DNA of 64,000 bases from Trileptium ribeirensis. Taxonomy: Eukaryota > Nematoda > Enoplea > Enoplida > Thoracostomopsidae. Where the stretch lies: assembly GCA_030248225.1 (NCBI GenBank), contig JASANE010012226.1, forward strand, positions 62,001 to 126,000, given 5' to 3'. The notes under the pieces were generated by a model. It had not been told where the DNA came from. It saw only the letters and a list, made by a program, of their open reading frames with translations, and did no database searches. How positions within the stretch are numbered: the first letter of the stretch is position 1; every line of letters begins with the position of its first letter. The position numbers and the translations under genes are program-made. Of this stretch, positions 30,001 to 36,439 are shown one piece after another.

Positions 30001-33000
30001 CAAATATATTGCGATCACATCATTGCCTCTCTGGAATTTTGAAGAGACAGGAAACTAATAACATTTATTTATCGATCAATATGTTGTTTTTTGGAAACTC
30101 GAAGCCCCGAATTCCCCCCAACCGAAGGAGGGCCGAAATGTCTTCCACTATATGGCCTTGCGTAAATTGCGTCAAACTGAATGTGCTTCTAACACATGTA
30201 GCGTAGACTAAACACGTTCGCTCGGTCTCCAACCGCCCCTCTTTGTTACTTGGTATTCCGTGAGAAATTTGGAATTAATGGTTTATATGGTCCTAAAAGA
30301 AAACAAAAGAAGGTATACAATAATTTTCTGGTCAGTTGTCAGAAACAAGGTTTAGGCTAGCGTTGTCTAATTAGTGCCCCTCAGCTAGATGGTGATGAAT
30401 ACTTTCTGATCAGAATGCTATAAATGAGACAAAATGTGATACTGCGCGTACAGTTTCAATAAATACAGTTCATTACCAAGAATGCAGTTTCTGGCTGCGT
30501 TGCACATGTTCCTTTACTTCAATATAGACTGATTTACAAAGTTTACAAACGCATTGACTATACATTTATGTTAGACAACCTTACAGCTAGGTATTTCTAA
30601 ATTATCGATACTCTGATACCGAGTTGGACCGGTTTAATTCTAACATACACCGCAGACTTCTAAATGGGTAAAATAGCTGCTACAAGCATCTACTTGGCTT
30701 TGTTTTATTAACAAATTCCTACAAAGTCAAGATGAAAAATTCCTACTTAAATTATGTGTCCTACTTACGTTTCACAGGGCAACAAGCTGAGTTAATGTTT
30801 TATTTTGTTTGGTTGTCTTGGAACTTGATCATTATATATTGTTACATTTTTGGACCACACCGGAAGCAAAAATGTGGAAAATTTTTAACCAGAATTCCGG
30901 TTCCGGATGATTTTTGCCTGTTGCCGAAACCGCAACCATAACACGATTTTCACCGGAACCGGAATTCCGGTTACTCCCTGGTTTTAGCGTGTGTCAGCAT
31001 CTGGCGGTTATCTAGTGAGTGCGATCTCGTATCCTAGATCTCCTATATTTTCACTATCCGAAGAAAATACAACTTGCTGTTTGCTTAAAATGGCATATTC
31101 GTGAGCCCAATCTACCGCGGAATTGAATAAAATAGCTGATAGTATTAATCTTTACCTAGCACTTGTTATGGATTCGGATCCGTCCGACGCGCCCCTAAGG
31201 GTACAGCTAGGCAATGGAGTGGCTTCCACTGACTTACAAAAAGGCCAGTCTGTGAAAAGGTGTGTCAAGGCCGTCCTTGAATAAGCCTAGTTTGAATAAA
31301 TCCCGTTTCAACGTCTGCCAGCATTTGACGGTTATCGGTGTGATCTATTCGTTTACAGGAAACCTGTGGCAAGTTATTTCCTACATAGACCACGCTATGC
31401 GAAAGCGTGTTGTGAAGCCTAAAACCCTCAGCTCAAATTCTCGAAGTTACCTATGACATGTATACTATGCTAATCTTCTGTACCGCGCACTGCAAAGACG
31501 ACGCCACCGCTCCCGTTCCGTGAGCGGCCTCAAAAGTATATATACGAACGGGAAAATTCCAAAATGTCCCAAACATGGTTTGTAAAATTGCGTGTTGCAA
31601 CATTTGCTTTTCGCTATCAACTGGACGTGCACAGTATACATATGCTGCACTACTCGCGTAAATTCGACTCCGAGGCCCATAAGTACAAAAGAACTGGTTT
31701 TGTATCGTATGCATAAGTGTCGGCATGTGTGATAAAACAGGAGCCTAATAGATCCAGAATGGTCGTAATAATAATCCAAGCGATTCTATAATGCATGTTG
31801 TTTACACTGCTGAACATTCCCCTAAGAAAAACAGCGAGAAGGACAATAAATGGCGAGTTATTTTTAGCAATAGAACATGATTGACGTACTTGTCGTCGGT
31901 GAAGACATTAAAGAGACAGTTGGTCCGAAATTGGGTGTTGAGACATCTGTCGACAAGATTTCGTTGGGACGGAAGCGGCCTGGTTTATATGACAGAAATA
32001 TGTGCCTATTTGTTGGACTATTAACGACGAACGCTAATTTCAAACTTCGTATGCTGCACCTACAAACATGGCGAATTCTAATAAATCTAGGTCGAAATCA
32101 AACACGTTTAGCTTTCAAAGCTTTGGAAAACGTCTACGCGTGATGGTCGTAATTACTGGGGCAACACTTTATGTACAGAACAGACCATACTTTGCTTGTC
32201 TTGACTCTTTCAATCAAAGCTGCAACCCGACAAGTGACTTTAAGAAGCCACGAGTCGACACTGCCTTGCTATCACAAAATCTTCGTGAGTTTCAAGTCTT
32301 ACTGTCCAACAGGTTTTAAGCGTTATCAAAAACTGATGTACATTATCTCAGCGCTGCAAGAGTAATACATCATATTCACTGTCCAAATGCAAGGAAAGCG
32401 TGTTCGCCATGTGTCAAATAACAATCCTGCATTTGCAACCGCACAAAATTCCGGTGCCCCGACATAGGTAGTCAATCTTGAGGATCTTGGACATCAAATT
32501 TAAGGAAAACTACAAAACAAACAGGCAACGCGTAGCTGACGAACGAAATCGCTACTTAGATGCTGGAGACTACACCAAGTCTTTTAGATCTATTGAGGAA
32601 CTGGCTGAGCGACCCCAGTAACTATCGGGTACAATTCGAGACAGAGAAGGTGTGATTACTTCAGACCTTACGCGCTGGTTAGATCACGGTTACGATGTTT
32701 ATCGCCTGCACTAAACGCTGTACAGCCTCCGGAACTGGGCCGGCATAGCTATTATGATAAAAACAATTAATGCGTAACGTCAAGCTCATTGAAATCACGT
32801 TTGTCAGAAAGGCCTTAAAATCCAAAGCGGTTCCCGGAGCTGATGGCTTAGTACTGGAAGTATTCAAAGCAAGAGATGATGTTATCGGGAAGTATTACAG
32901 CACCTATTCGAATTCCATTTGGTTATGTTTCAAGATCGTCAGATTGGCGCTGTACTGTGTTTGTCCTTTTTTCAAGGTGAGGGGTAAGAGCGCTTGCGGG

Positions 33001-33422
33001 AACTACAACAGACTTGCCCTACTGCAGATCGTATTAAAGATCTTTGAATGGGTCGTCGCAAATCAGTTTCGTAACCTTCGCGACAACCTTATCACTTAAA
33101 ACCAGGCTAACTTTAGACCATGCAAAGCCCTCATTTCCAATCTGTAGTGGTGTTGGTTGATTCACATGGTTGCATTCGACTCCGCAGTTTGCAAATCTAT
33201 ATGCATATACATTATCGAGTCGATGTTCCAACACTATCCATTATAAAGACGTTGTGCTGCAAACTAACCTCCTCGATGACTGATATGCACACATTTATGA
33301 AATATGTGCTGCCGTTTTCTCTGTCTTCTTATCCAGTGAGGTTTTCTAAGGAACAATAAACCGCTACCAATATACAGCGAACAAACAGTGAATACTGTTG
33401 CAATCATTATTATACTTATCAT
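2883..33422 (-). CDS. GDPD1-like: GDPD1/GDE4-like glycerophosphodiester phosphodiesterase, whole split gene
   Basis: The nine exons listed separately join into one reading frame of 968 nt plus one unplaced exon, close to the ~314-residue vertebrate GDPD1. The deduced protein starts with a hydrophobic anchor (residues about 1-25) and a basic stretch. The GDPD core follows: HRGG (His49, Arg50), the ExD metal pair (Glu76, Asp78 in DMLELDC), His91 in AHD, RIPRLREVF with PINIDVK, VVWGNF, a second hydrophobic stretch with FFEIPM, MLFDHL, and the C-terminal YLWVLN and GVMTDHP. GDPD1 (GDE4) and GDPD3 (GDE7) are membrane-bound, metal-dependent enzymes with lysophospholipase D activity that release lysophosphatidic acid. 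The same role is inferred here from family membership. The 30.5-kb span comes from introns of 0.2-8.2 kb packed with transposon relics. All residues expected for catalysis in the recovered exons are intact, so the gene looks functional. One exon between 21579 and 26978 was not found. Confidence 0.93.
3555..3965. repeat. Imperfect tandem duplication, ~160-180 bp unit
   Basis: Two units share an ordered series of blocks: TATTTTAAC, ATTCGG, CAATTCGCTAGTTTCTAGC against CATTCGCTAATTTCTAGCC, AATGTACC and CCTTGGGAC. Both end in a block like ATTACCAGGGGTATTTTCC. Confidence 0.6.
4426..4505. repeat. 37-bp tandem pair
   Basis: GGCAATGTTGCCTGATCGG and its continuation at 4426-4462 recur at 4469-4505 with a few substitutions. 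Both copies end AATATAATTA or ACATAATTA. Confidence 0.75.
7478..8060 (-). repeat. Three head-to-tail tRNA-derived SINE-like units
   Basis: Read on the minus strand, 7830-7755 resembles a tRNA: A-box-like TAGCGTAATGGTTAGTA and B-box-like AAGTTCAGTCC. A sister unit at 7545-7480 reads TAGCGTAGGGGCTAGCG and GGTTCAGTC. A third, more decayed unit at about 8055-7990 has GTCGAAATTCGACCC. The tails also match between units (AGAGCGAACAAC followed by GCACGCTGCACG). A functional tRNA is unlikely because the acceptor stems do not pair convincingly. Confidence 0.6.
8583..8634 (-). CDS. GDPD1-like: GDPD1-like exon 9
   Basis: This 52-nt exon encodes LMMRKMLFDHLKRRGVD, a close match to the vertebrate LMRKALFDHLTARGIQ. 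The acceptor is ATATTTCAG and the donor GTAAGT. It is separated from exon 8 by the shortest intron of the gene (236 bp). Confidence 0.94.
8871..8933 (-). CDS. GDPD1-like: GDPD1-like exon 8
   Basis: This 63-nt exon encodes HPPFNFQPNRWQSILFKILD plus two bases. It sits where the vertebrate protein has its variable linker before LMRKALFDHL. The acceptor is TTTTTAG and the donor GTAAGT. Its first base completes AAA (Lys) with exon 7 and its last two bases complete AGA (Arg) with exon 9. Confidence 0.9.
10038..10168 (-). CDS. GDPD1-like: GDPD1-like exon 7: second hydrophobic segment and FFEIPM
   Basis: This 131-nt exon encodes 43 residues plus two bases: DSSIPLLFSLKRVA, a hydrophobic stretch FIYIAFYLGFLPY, then KEHFFEIPM. 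The vertebrate counterpart reads SDIPILFSLQRV, a hydrophobic stretch ending LLPF, and EQFFEIPM. The acceptor is TTTGTTATAG and the donor GTAAGA. The exon is flanked on its 5' side by the large intron that holds the I-like LINE. Confidence 0.94.
10560..10715 (+). repeat. Repeat family X, copy 1
   Basis: This copy carries the family's hallmark blocks: TTTTTAACCGTTTTTCC, TTGGCAAAATTCC, GGGGGCCCC, TCATACCCCTGGCAAAATTT and CAGCGAATGGAGAGCC. Other copies lie at about 19.2, 22.4 (inverted) and 33.7 kb. No coding capacity was seen, so it is an unclassified non-autonomous element. Confidence 0.65.
11185..12515 (+). mobile_element. MITE with internal ~350-bp modules, inserted in the LINE
   Basis: A module of about 350 bp is repeated roughly three times (near 11310-11760, 11765-12110 and 12115-12360). 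Each holds CCCATGCCCGAAAACCC-like, TTGGGTCGAGGAACCA-like, CATACCTCAAACCCC and TTTACTATGAAAT blocks. The end reads CCTGAGTTATGGCCGATCAC followed by CACACAGACAG. A single-module relative lies at 62456-62960. The element separates the LINE's N-terminal part from its endonuclease part. Confidence 0.7.
15067..16312 (+). mobile_element. hAT-type MITE with a doubled 3' end, inserted in the LINE
   Basis: The left terminus CAGGGTGTAACC is followed by GAATTCCGGTTCCGG-rich DNA. One right terminus (GGTTATTCCCTG) ends at 16210. After 45 bp of unrelated repeat flank, a second right terminus of the same family ends at 16312. The LINE resumes after 16312. Its flanks CTAATTGC (15059-15066) and CTTTTTGT (16313-16320) agree at 5 of 8 bases, a possible worn target duplication. 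It is an inverted paralogue of the element at 29847-30980. Confidence 0.75.
16211..16260 (-). repeat. Fragment of the host repeat that flanks the 29.8-kb hAT MITE
   Basis: Read in reverse, this segment matches 29810-29846 almost base for base (AGCCAACCACAAATCAAG, then CAAAGTTTTAAC). The homology between the two hAT copies therefore continues past the element end. Confidence 0.75.
18332..18421 (-). CDS. GDPD1-like: GDPD1-like exon 6
   Basis: This 90-nt exon in phase 0 encodes 30 residues starting VYQLIKEF, with NVVWGNFRD and a final CYRK. It matches the vertebrate VSELVKRYN, LTVWGN and CYKE. The acceptor is TTTGTTGTAG and the donor GTATGT. Confidence 0.93.
19081..19959 (+). repeat. Duplicated unit, first copy and start of second, with family X insertion
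   Basis: Unit 1 (19081-19198 plus 19549-19790) and unit 2 (19808-19959 plus 20135-20365) share ordered text. Shared blocks are AATACCTAACCAA, GATTGGGTTCGTCGA, GAAAGAGTATAA, CTCAAGTTGGACTAC, AGCATAACCA, GATACTACCTCATAGATACT and GGCAAAGGTCGTCGAAG. Unit 1 is split by family X at about 19199-19548 and unit 2 by a hairpin MITE. Unit identity is unknown. A fragment of unit 2 reads NIPGKGRRSVFELIRDHAVV, which may be protein-derived. Confidence 0.75.
19199..19548 (+). repeat. Repeat family X, copy 2
   Basis: This is the longest plus-strand copy. It contains GGGGCCCCCTGGCATTTTTC, TCATGCCCTCTGGCAAAATT, TTTTTAACCGTTTTTCTC and CAGCGAATGGAGAGCCC. The sister unit 2 lacks it at the corresponding point, which supports an insertion. 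Confidence 0.7.
19960..20134. mobile_element. 175-bp hairpin MITE with long inverted arms
   Basis: CAAGAGTGCATTAGGAAA opens the element and its reverse complement closes it. The arms pair for about 75 bases, including GACACTTCCC, GTGTTTGATGATAC and GGCGTTTTCGG. A run of 11 C (20042-20052) sits at the loop. Flanks ATAATAG (19953-19959) and GTAATAG (20135-20141) look like a 7-8 bp target duplication. Unit 1 shows the uninterrupted site (TTAATGATACTACC). Confidence 0.85.
20135..20365 (+). repeat. Second copy of the duplicated unit, 3' half
   Basis: It aligns with 19585-19790 across GATACTACCTCATAGATACT, GGCAAAGGTCGTCGAAG, ATTATTGCAGGAAAGTTGGAG and CGACAATTTGGCT, with scattered differences. Confidence 0.8.
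21130..21280 (+). repeat. Dispersed repeat, copy also at 37965-38112
   Basis: The two places share, in order, ATGACTGATATTCG/ATGGCTGATATTCG, CTCAATATAGCT, CATGTTTCTCTAAATTATAT-like text, TCACCACCTTGC-like text and GACAAACTACTAGT-like text. No protein was seen. Confidence 0.65.
21463..21578 (-). CDS. GDPD1-like: GDPD1-like exon 5
   Basis: This 116-nt exon encodes 38 residues, with YLDQTDRRIPRLREVFEEF and then PDVPINIDVK. They match the vertebrate RIPLLKEVFEAFPNTPINIDIK. The acceptor is ATCGGTCAG and the donor GTATGT. It opens with two bases that complete a codon (incoming phase 1). Exon 3 ends in phase 0, so one exon must lie between them. The open reading continues a few codons past the donor to a stop, as expected for intron. 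Confidence 0.93.
22420..22750 (-). repeat. Repeat family X, copy 3 (inverted)
   Basis: The reverse complement carries the same block order as 19.2-19.55 kb: TTGCCAAGAGAAAACGG, GGGGGCATGAAC-like text, AATTTTGCCAGGGGGATGAAC and GGGCCCTCCATTCGC. Confidence 0.65.
25650..26475 (-). pseudogene. Pogo/Tigger-like DDE_1 transposase relic
   Basis: Read on the minus strand, an N-terminal MDEMRF is followed by RESITVVTCINVSGKVLPTY, IIFRPQHLYDESW, a GW then LVLGWLQRPF, and HFEDGHSTH. After a frame change come LQPRDVAVYGPVQ and LEQ-like helical text to about 25811. This is the order of the DDE_1 superfamily endonuclease of pogo/Tigger elements (VTVV.C....G..LPPLIIF, W....F, L.LDGHGSH, LQPLDVGVFGPLK). The canonical catalytic block LDGH.SH reads FEDGHSTH, and frameshifts separate the parts, so it is inactive. 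It lies within a GDPD1-like intron on the same strand as the gene. Confidence 0.8.
26979..27114 (-). CDS. GDPD1-like: GDPD1-like exon 3 with metal-binding ExD and AHD
   Basis: This 136-nt exon encodes 45 residues, including VGTDMLELDC, IVVAHDPSLLR and INANISDF. These correspond to the vertebrate GTDMLELDC, VVVSHD and VNVNISDL. Glu76, Asp78 and His91 (numbering from the first ATG) are the expected metal and catalytic residues. The acceptor follows an unusual (TTA)n run and reads TATTATAG. The donor is GTAAGT and the exon ends in phase 0. Confidence 0.95.
27115..28966. other. Intron 2 of the GDPD1-like gene
   Basis: No exon or recognised element was seen. A (TTA/TAA)n run at 27119-27132 forms the acceptor side. 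Between 28440 and 28860 there is TTTTTGGC- and AATTTT-rich, low-complexity text that may be an old repeat. Confidence 0.5.
28967..29009 (-). CDS. GDPD1-like: GDPD1-like exon 2
   Basis: This 43-nt exon encodes SAEALENTMTAFR. It matches the family's GENLENTMAAF segment, where the Glu of ENT helps bind the metal. The acceptor is TTTATTCAG and the donor GTAAGT. Phase 1 in and phase 2 out complete GGT (Gly) with exon 1 and CAT (His) with exon 3. Confidence 0.93.
29715..31020 (+). repeat. Host repeat carrying the hAT MITE (filled copy)
   Basis: The left part (29715-29846) and right part (30981-31020) together align with the unbroken copy at 31190-31355. Shared blocks are TGGAGTGACTCCCACTGACG, ACAGGTGTGTC, TTGGAATAAG and CAGCATCTGGCGGTTATC. 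The MITE sits exactly at the break. Confidence 0.8.
29847..30980 (+). mobile_element. hAT-type MITE with 8-bp target duplication
   Basis: The element runs from CAGGGAATAACCG to CGGTTACTCCCTG, 1134 bp with imperfect terminal inverted repeats and no transposase. The flanks GTTTTAAC (29839-29846) and GTTTTAGC (30981-30988) match at 7 of 8, the size typical of hAT. The interior has CCGGTTCCGG-rich ends and AT-rich middle text shared, inverted, with 15067-16210. Confidence 0.88.
31190..31355 (+). repeat. Unfilled copy of the host repeat
   Basis: It reads CAATGGAGTGGCTTCCACTG, AAAAGGTGTGTC, CTTGAATAAGCC and, across the insertion point, CCCGTTTCAACGTCTGCC. It thus shows the pre-insertion state of the hAT site in a neighbouring paralogue. 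Confidence 0.8.
31877..33255 (+). mobile_element. LINE relic with AP-endonuclease and RT, 3' truncated
   Basis: Endonuclease-side text begins VLVVGEDIKETVGPKLGVET, then SLGRKRPGLYDR and TWR. A linker reads PRVDTALLSQNLREFQVLLS (32.23-32.31 kb). RT fingers read ALKSKAVPGADGL, VFKARDDVIGKYY and CPFF, then GNYNRLALLQIVLKIFEWVV (32.80-33.06 kb). A remnant of the next RT block is near 33.12-33.25 kb (GVPTLSI-like VDVPTLSIIKTL). It resembles RTE/craniofacial-development-2-like LINE polyproteins; the clade is tentative. Several frameshifts and the lack of later RT motifs make it inactive. It is antisense to the GDPD1-like gene and ends within about 15 bases of the exon 1 donor. Confidence 0.82.
33269..33422 (-). 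CDS. GDPD1-like: GDPD1-like exon 1: start codon, membrane anchor, HRGG
   Basis: ATG is at 33422-33420, directly preceded in frame by TAA (33425-33423), so this is the most upstream possible start. A second in-frame ATG lies five codons on (Met6). The exon encodes 51 residues plus one base: a hydrophobic N-terminus, the basic run KPHWIRRQRKRQ, then VHISHRGG, which carries the catalytic His and Arg. The donor is GTTAGT (33268-33263), phase 1. An acceptor-like TTTTGTTTAG ending at 33449 lies 27 bases before the ATG. It could be the end of a 5'UTR intron or a trans-splice acceptor; the sequence does not decide. Confidence 0.92.
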
Positions 33423-33714
33423 TTAATGTTTCCGACCAATACAGGCCTCTAAACAAAATATATGGGTTAGATACAACTTATTCAGTAATCGTAAGCCACC
33501 AAACCACTAACATTTCAAAACACCTGACAATACTATGTTTAATTACCTGTGGTATGTTTAGATAATTGGCATAATTCAATAAAAGATTTCAAACTTCTCT
33601 CGACGCTCTAGAGGCATTTCCACAAAAGCTGGGAGGACTGTAGTTTTTGAAGCGACGGCGTTACTACGAAAATGCGCTAAATTTACGAACCGTTCGAATC
33701 CTGAAAACTACACT

Positions 33715-34035
33715 GGCAAACAACAGGAGCCCTCGGTCGGGGTCCCTTGGTGAAATTTTTGGCTTCCTGGGTAAAAACACAGCCAGATGACCTAAAAATT
33801 TACAAATTTGTTTCATAAAGCCACTTTCTGAAGTTAAAAATTGATTAATTCCAACACAAAATTGAAAAGTTAGTTTTAACCTAATAAAGACGTTTTCGAG
33901 TCTTTTCTGAGGCTAAACAATTTTTACGGTTTTCACTAAAAATTAAATTTTGAAAATTTTTTAATTTTGAACCCCCCTAGTTTGCTCCTAGTTCAAGCCT
34001 GGGCGACCTCGGTTTACGCCCTCTGGCAAAATCCA
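33715..34035 (+). repeat. Repeat family X, copy 4 (divergent)
   Basis: Family blocks recognisable here are GGGGTCCCTTGGTGAAATTT, TTTTTACGGTTTTCACT-like text and TACGCCCTCTGGCAAAATCC. It lies upstream of the GDPD1-like start codon. Confidence 0.45.
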
Positions 34036-34607
34036 AACTAAAATTTTCTGAAACAGTGAACTAACCACAGATGGAATATTTCAATACAAACATAATTATA
34101 AATAGATTACAGTTTGGTTTCATAAAAGGCAGATCCTCAGATCCGGTTTTGATCGACTTCCTTAACGACCTAACGTCCAATGCTGGTACTAGAATACCTG
34201 TAGATTTTTCATTTTTGGATTAAAAAAGAGATCTGACAAGGCATATATAAGCTTGTGAAACGACTGTCACCGAATGCGATAAACCCACTAGTGTCAAGCT
34301 ATATACAGCAATCGCAAGCAGCCCCCCAGACACGTCCTCAGGTTAATTATGGTTTAACCTATGTATTTTGAAGTTACAACAAAAAAGATCGTCTTAAAAA
34401 CAGTTATATATAACAAATCTCAATACTATTTCTAATATTTCGATTATTCATGACAAATTAATAAGTATATACGTAAAATAAAGCGGCGCCTGGAGAAAGA
34501 CGTATTTTCACAATCTAGGTAAATAATAGATATTAAACAAAAACAAGAATATGCATGTTCTAAAACCGTGGAAAACACGAAAAAATACAGCTATAACACC
34601 CGCAGCT

Positions 34608-36115
34608 CTAAACAGGGACACACGGTTTTGACCCACCTAAACTGAGGGAAATTCCACTGGTATTTCTAGTTCTCCAAGGTGGTTGTAGCTGGGGCCCCAG
34701 CTCGCGGCCCCAGTAATTTTGTCCCTTTTCAGAGGCCAGAGGTTGAAGTTGACTAATGCATTTAGTTAATTTTGAGTGTAGTGAGTGAAACCAGCGCTGG
34801 GAAGAATTCTTGCGTAGCATTACGTAACATTCTTCCCTCCATGGTCCATTGCGTATAGTTAAATCTGAATCTTCACAAATGTCGTCCATTAGCGGGGAGC
34901 TTGCCTCGCATCCAATCGAGGCGAGATTCAGGTTGAAAACAATTAAAAAGTTGATTAAGCAGGCAATACTTTTTACGCATGCAGCCTTGATTAAAACGAC
35001 GACAACGAGGGGGCATTGACAATTTCATTCGATAGAGAGTTCCAGAGGCGGACTGAACCATGAGAGAAGAAAAAGCTTCTACAGTCTAACCGAGGAATAT
35101 CTAATGTCTCAAGTTTGAAATTATGACCCCGTGTTCCCAGAAACCCGGTAGAAAATAATTCAGCGACGTTCAGCTCCACCCTATCATGCGTCATATTGTA
35201 AATAAGAATAAGATCACTACGCAGCCGTCTAGATTGCAGTGTCAGGATGTTCAGATATTGTATTCGTTCTTCATATGTCAAGTGGCGAATCGTAGGTATG
35301 AGCTTCGTTGCCAACCGCTGTACTTTCTCAATAATCTGAATATCTCGATTGTAGTAGGGGCACCAGACGTTTACAGCGTACTCTACATGTGGTCGAATTA
35401 GGGATCGATATAGATGGAGCCAAACGGACTTCGACCAAAATTGAATTGTTCGCTACAGCAAATAGATTACACGAAGCGCTTTTTGAGCAACTGCATCGCA
35501 ATGCGCAGAGAACTTCAAATCGTTCGTGATAATCACACCAAGGTCTCTTTCTAACGTTGTAATATTCAGGCAATTTTTTCTCAGTGAAGAAGCTGCACAT
35601 GGATTATTCGGTCCACAGTGCATCACGTGGCATTTCATCTCATTTAGCGCCACACACCACTCTTCGCAATAATCCGACAATCCATCCAGATCTATTTGAA
35701 AACTGTCAGAACATACATCCCATACTGTTCCAGCTTATGGAGTAACGCCGATATGTTGACCTTACTGAATGCTTTTTTAAAATCTACATAGGCTACATCA
35801 ATCCAGTCATTTTGGTCAATGCAACTAGTGGCAAAATTTAGAAACTGCAAAAGTTGTGACGTTGTCGATCTTTTGGGGCGCAAACCATTTTCAGTATCAT
35901 AAACTAGATCGTTAATTGATAAATATTCTACCACTTTATTTCTCACAATAGTTTCCAGAACTTTATTTACCGCTGAAGTAAGGCTAATCGGTCTGTAGTT
36001 TTCACACTTTTATCTATCACCCTGGCCTTTATAGAAGAGGACAACCTTGGACTCCTTCCACTGTGTTGGAAAAACATCCGAGCTGAGAGACAGATTAAAA
36101 AGTTTACAAAGTGAC
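34608..36115 (-). mobile_element. CR1/L2-like LINE fragment A with internal deletion
   Basis: On the minus strand the RT reads FPTQWKESKVVLFYKGQGD, NYRPISLTSAVNKVLE, NGLRPKRSTTSQLLQFLNF, IDVAYVDFKKAFSKV and LLHKLEQYG. It then jumps to LDGLSDYCEEWCVALNEMKC, followed by LERDLGVIITNDLKFSAHCD. A C-terminal part is RLWNSLSNEI (about 35.03 kb). The stretch that should hold YxDD is missing at about 35.70 kb. The section below 34.85 kb is probably 3' flank of the element. Frameshifts separate the pieces. Confidence 0.85.
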
Positions 36116-36439
36116 TACCCGTGAGAGTGTGAAATTTGACAATGTTCGTTATTGGGTTTTTGGGTTACCCGCACAACTCAACTTTAACTCAGCGACGTGA
36201 TTCGTACGATAGTTCATTTGAAGCTTTAAATTTCCATTGGTGCCCTTCAATTAGGCGTGAAGCCCGCTTTCAACATCTTCACAACCCGAAATTGAGCGGA
36301 ATTTTATCCGAAATCATCACGTTGCGGAATTTATCTTGACAACCGATGCAGATTCAGAGTAAATTGGGCTCATTTGATAGATCCTTATAAAACTGTATTA
36401 ATTGCTCTTTGCTGCTACGATTTTAGGTCAAAAACCTTT

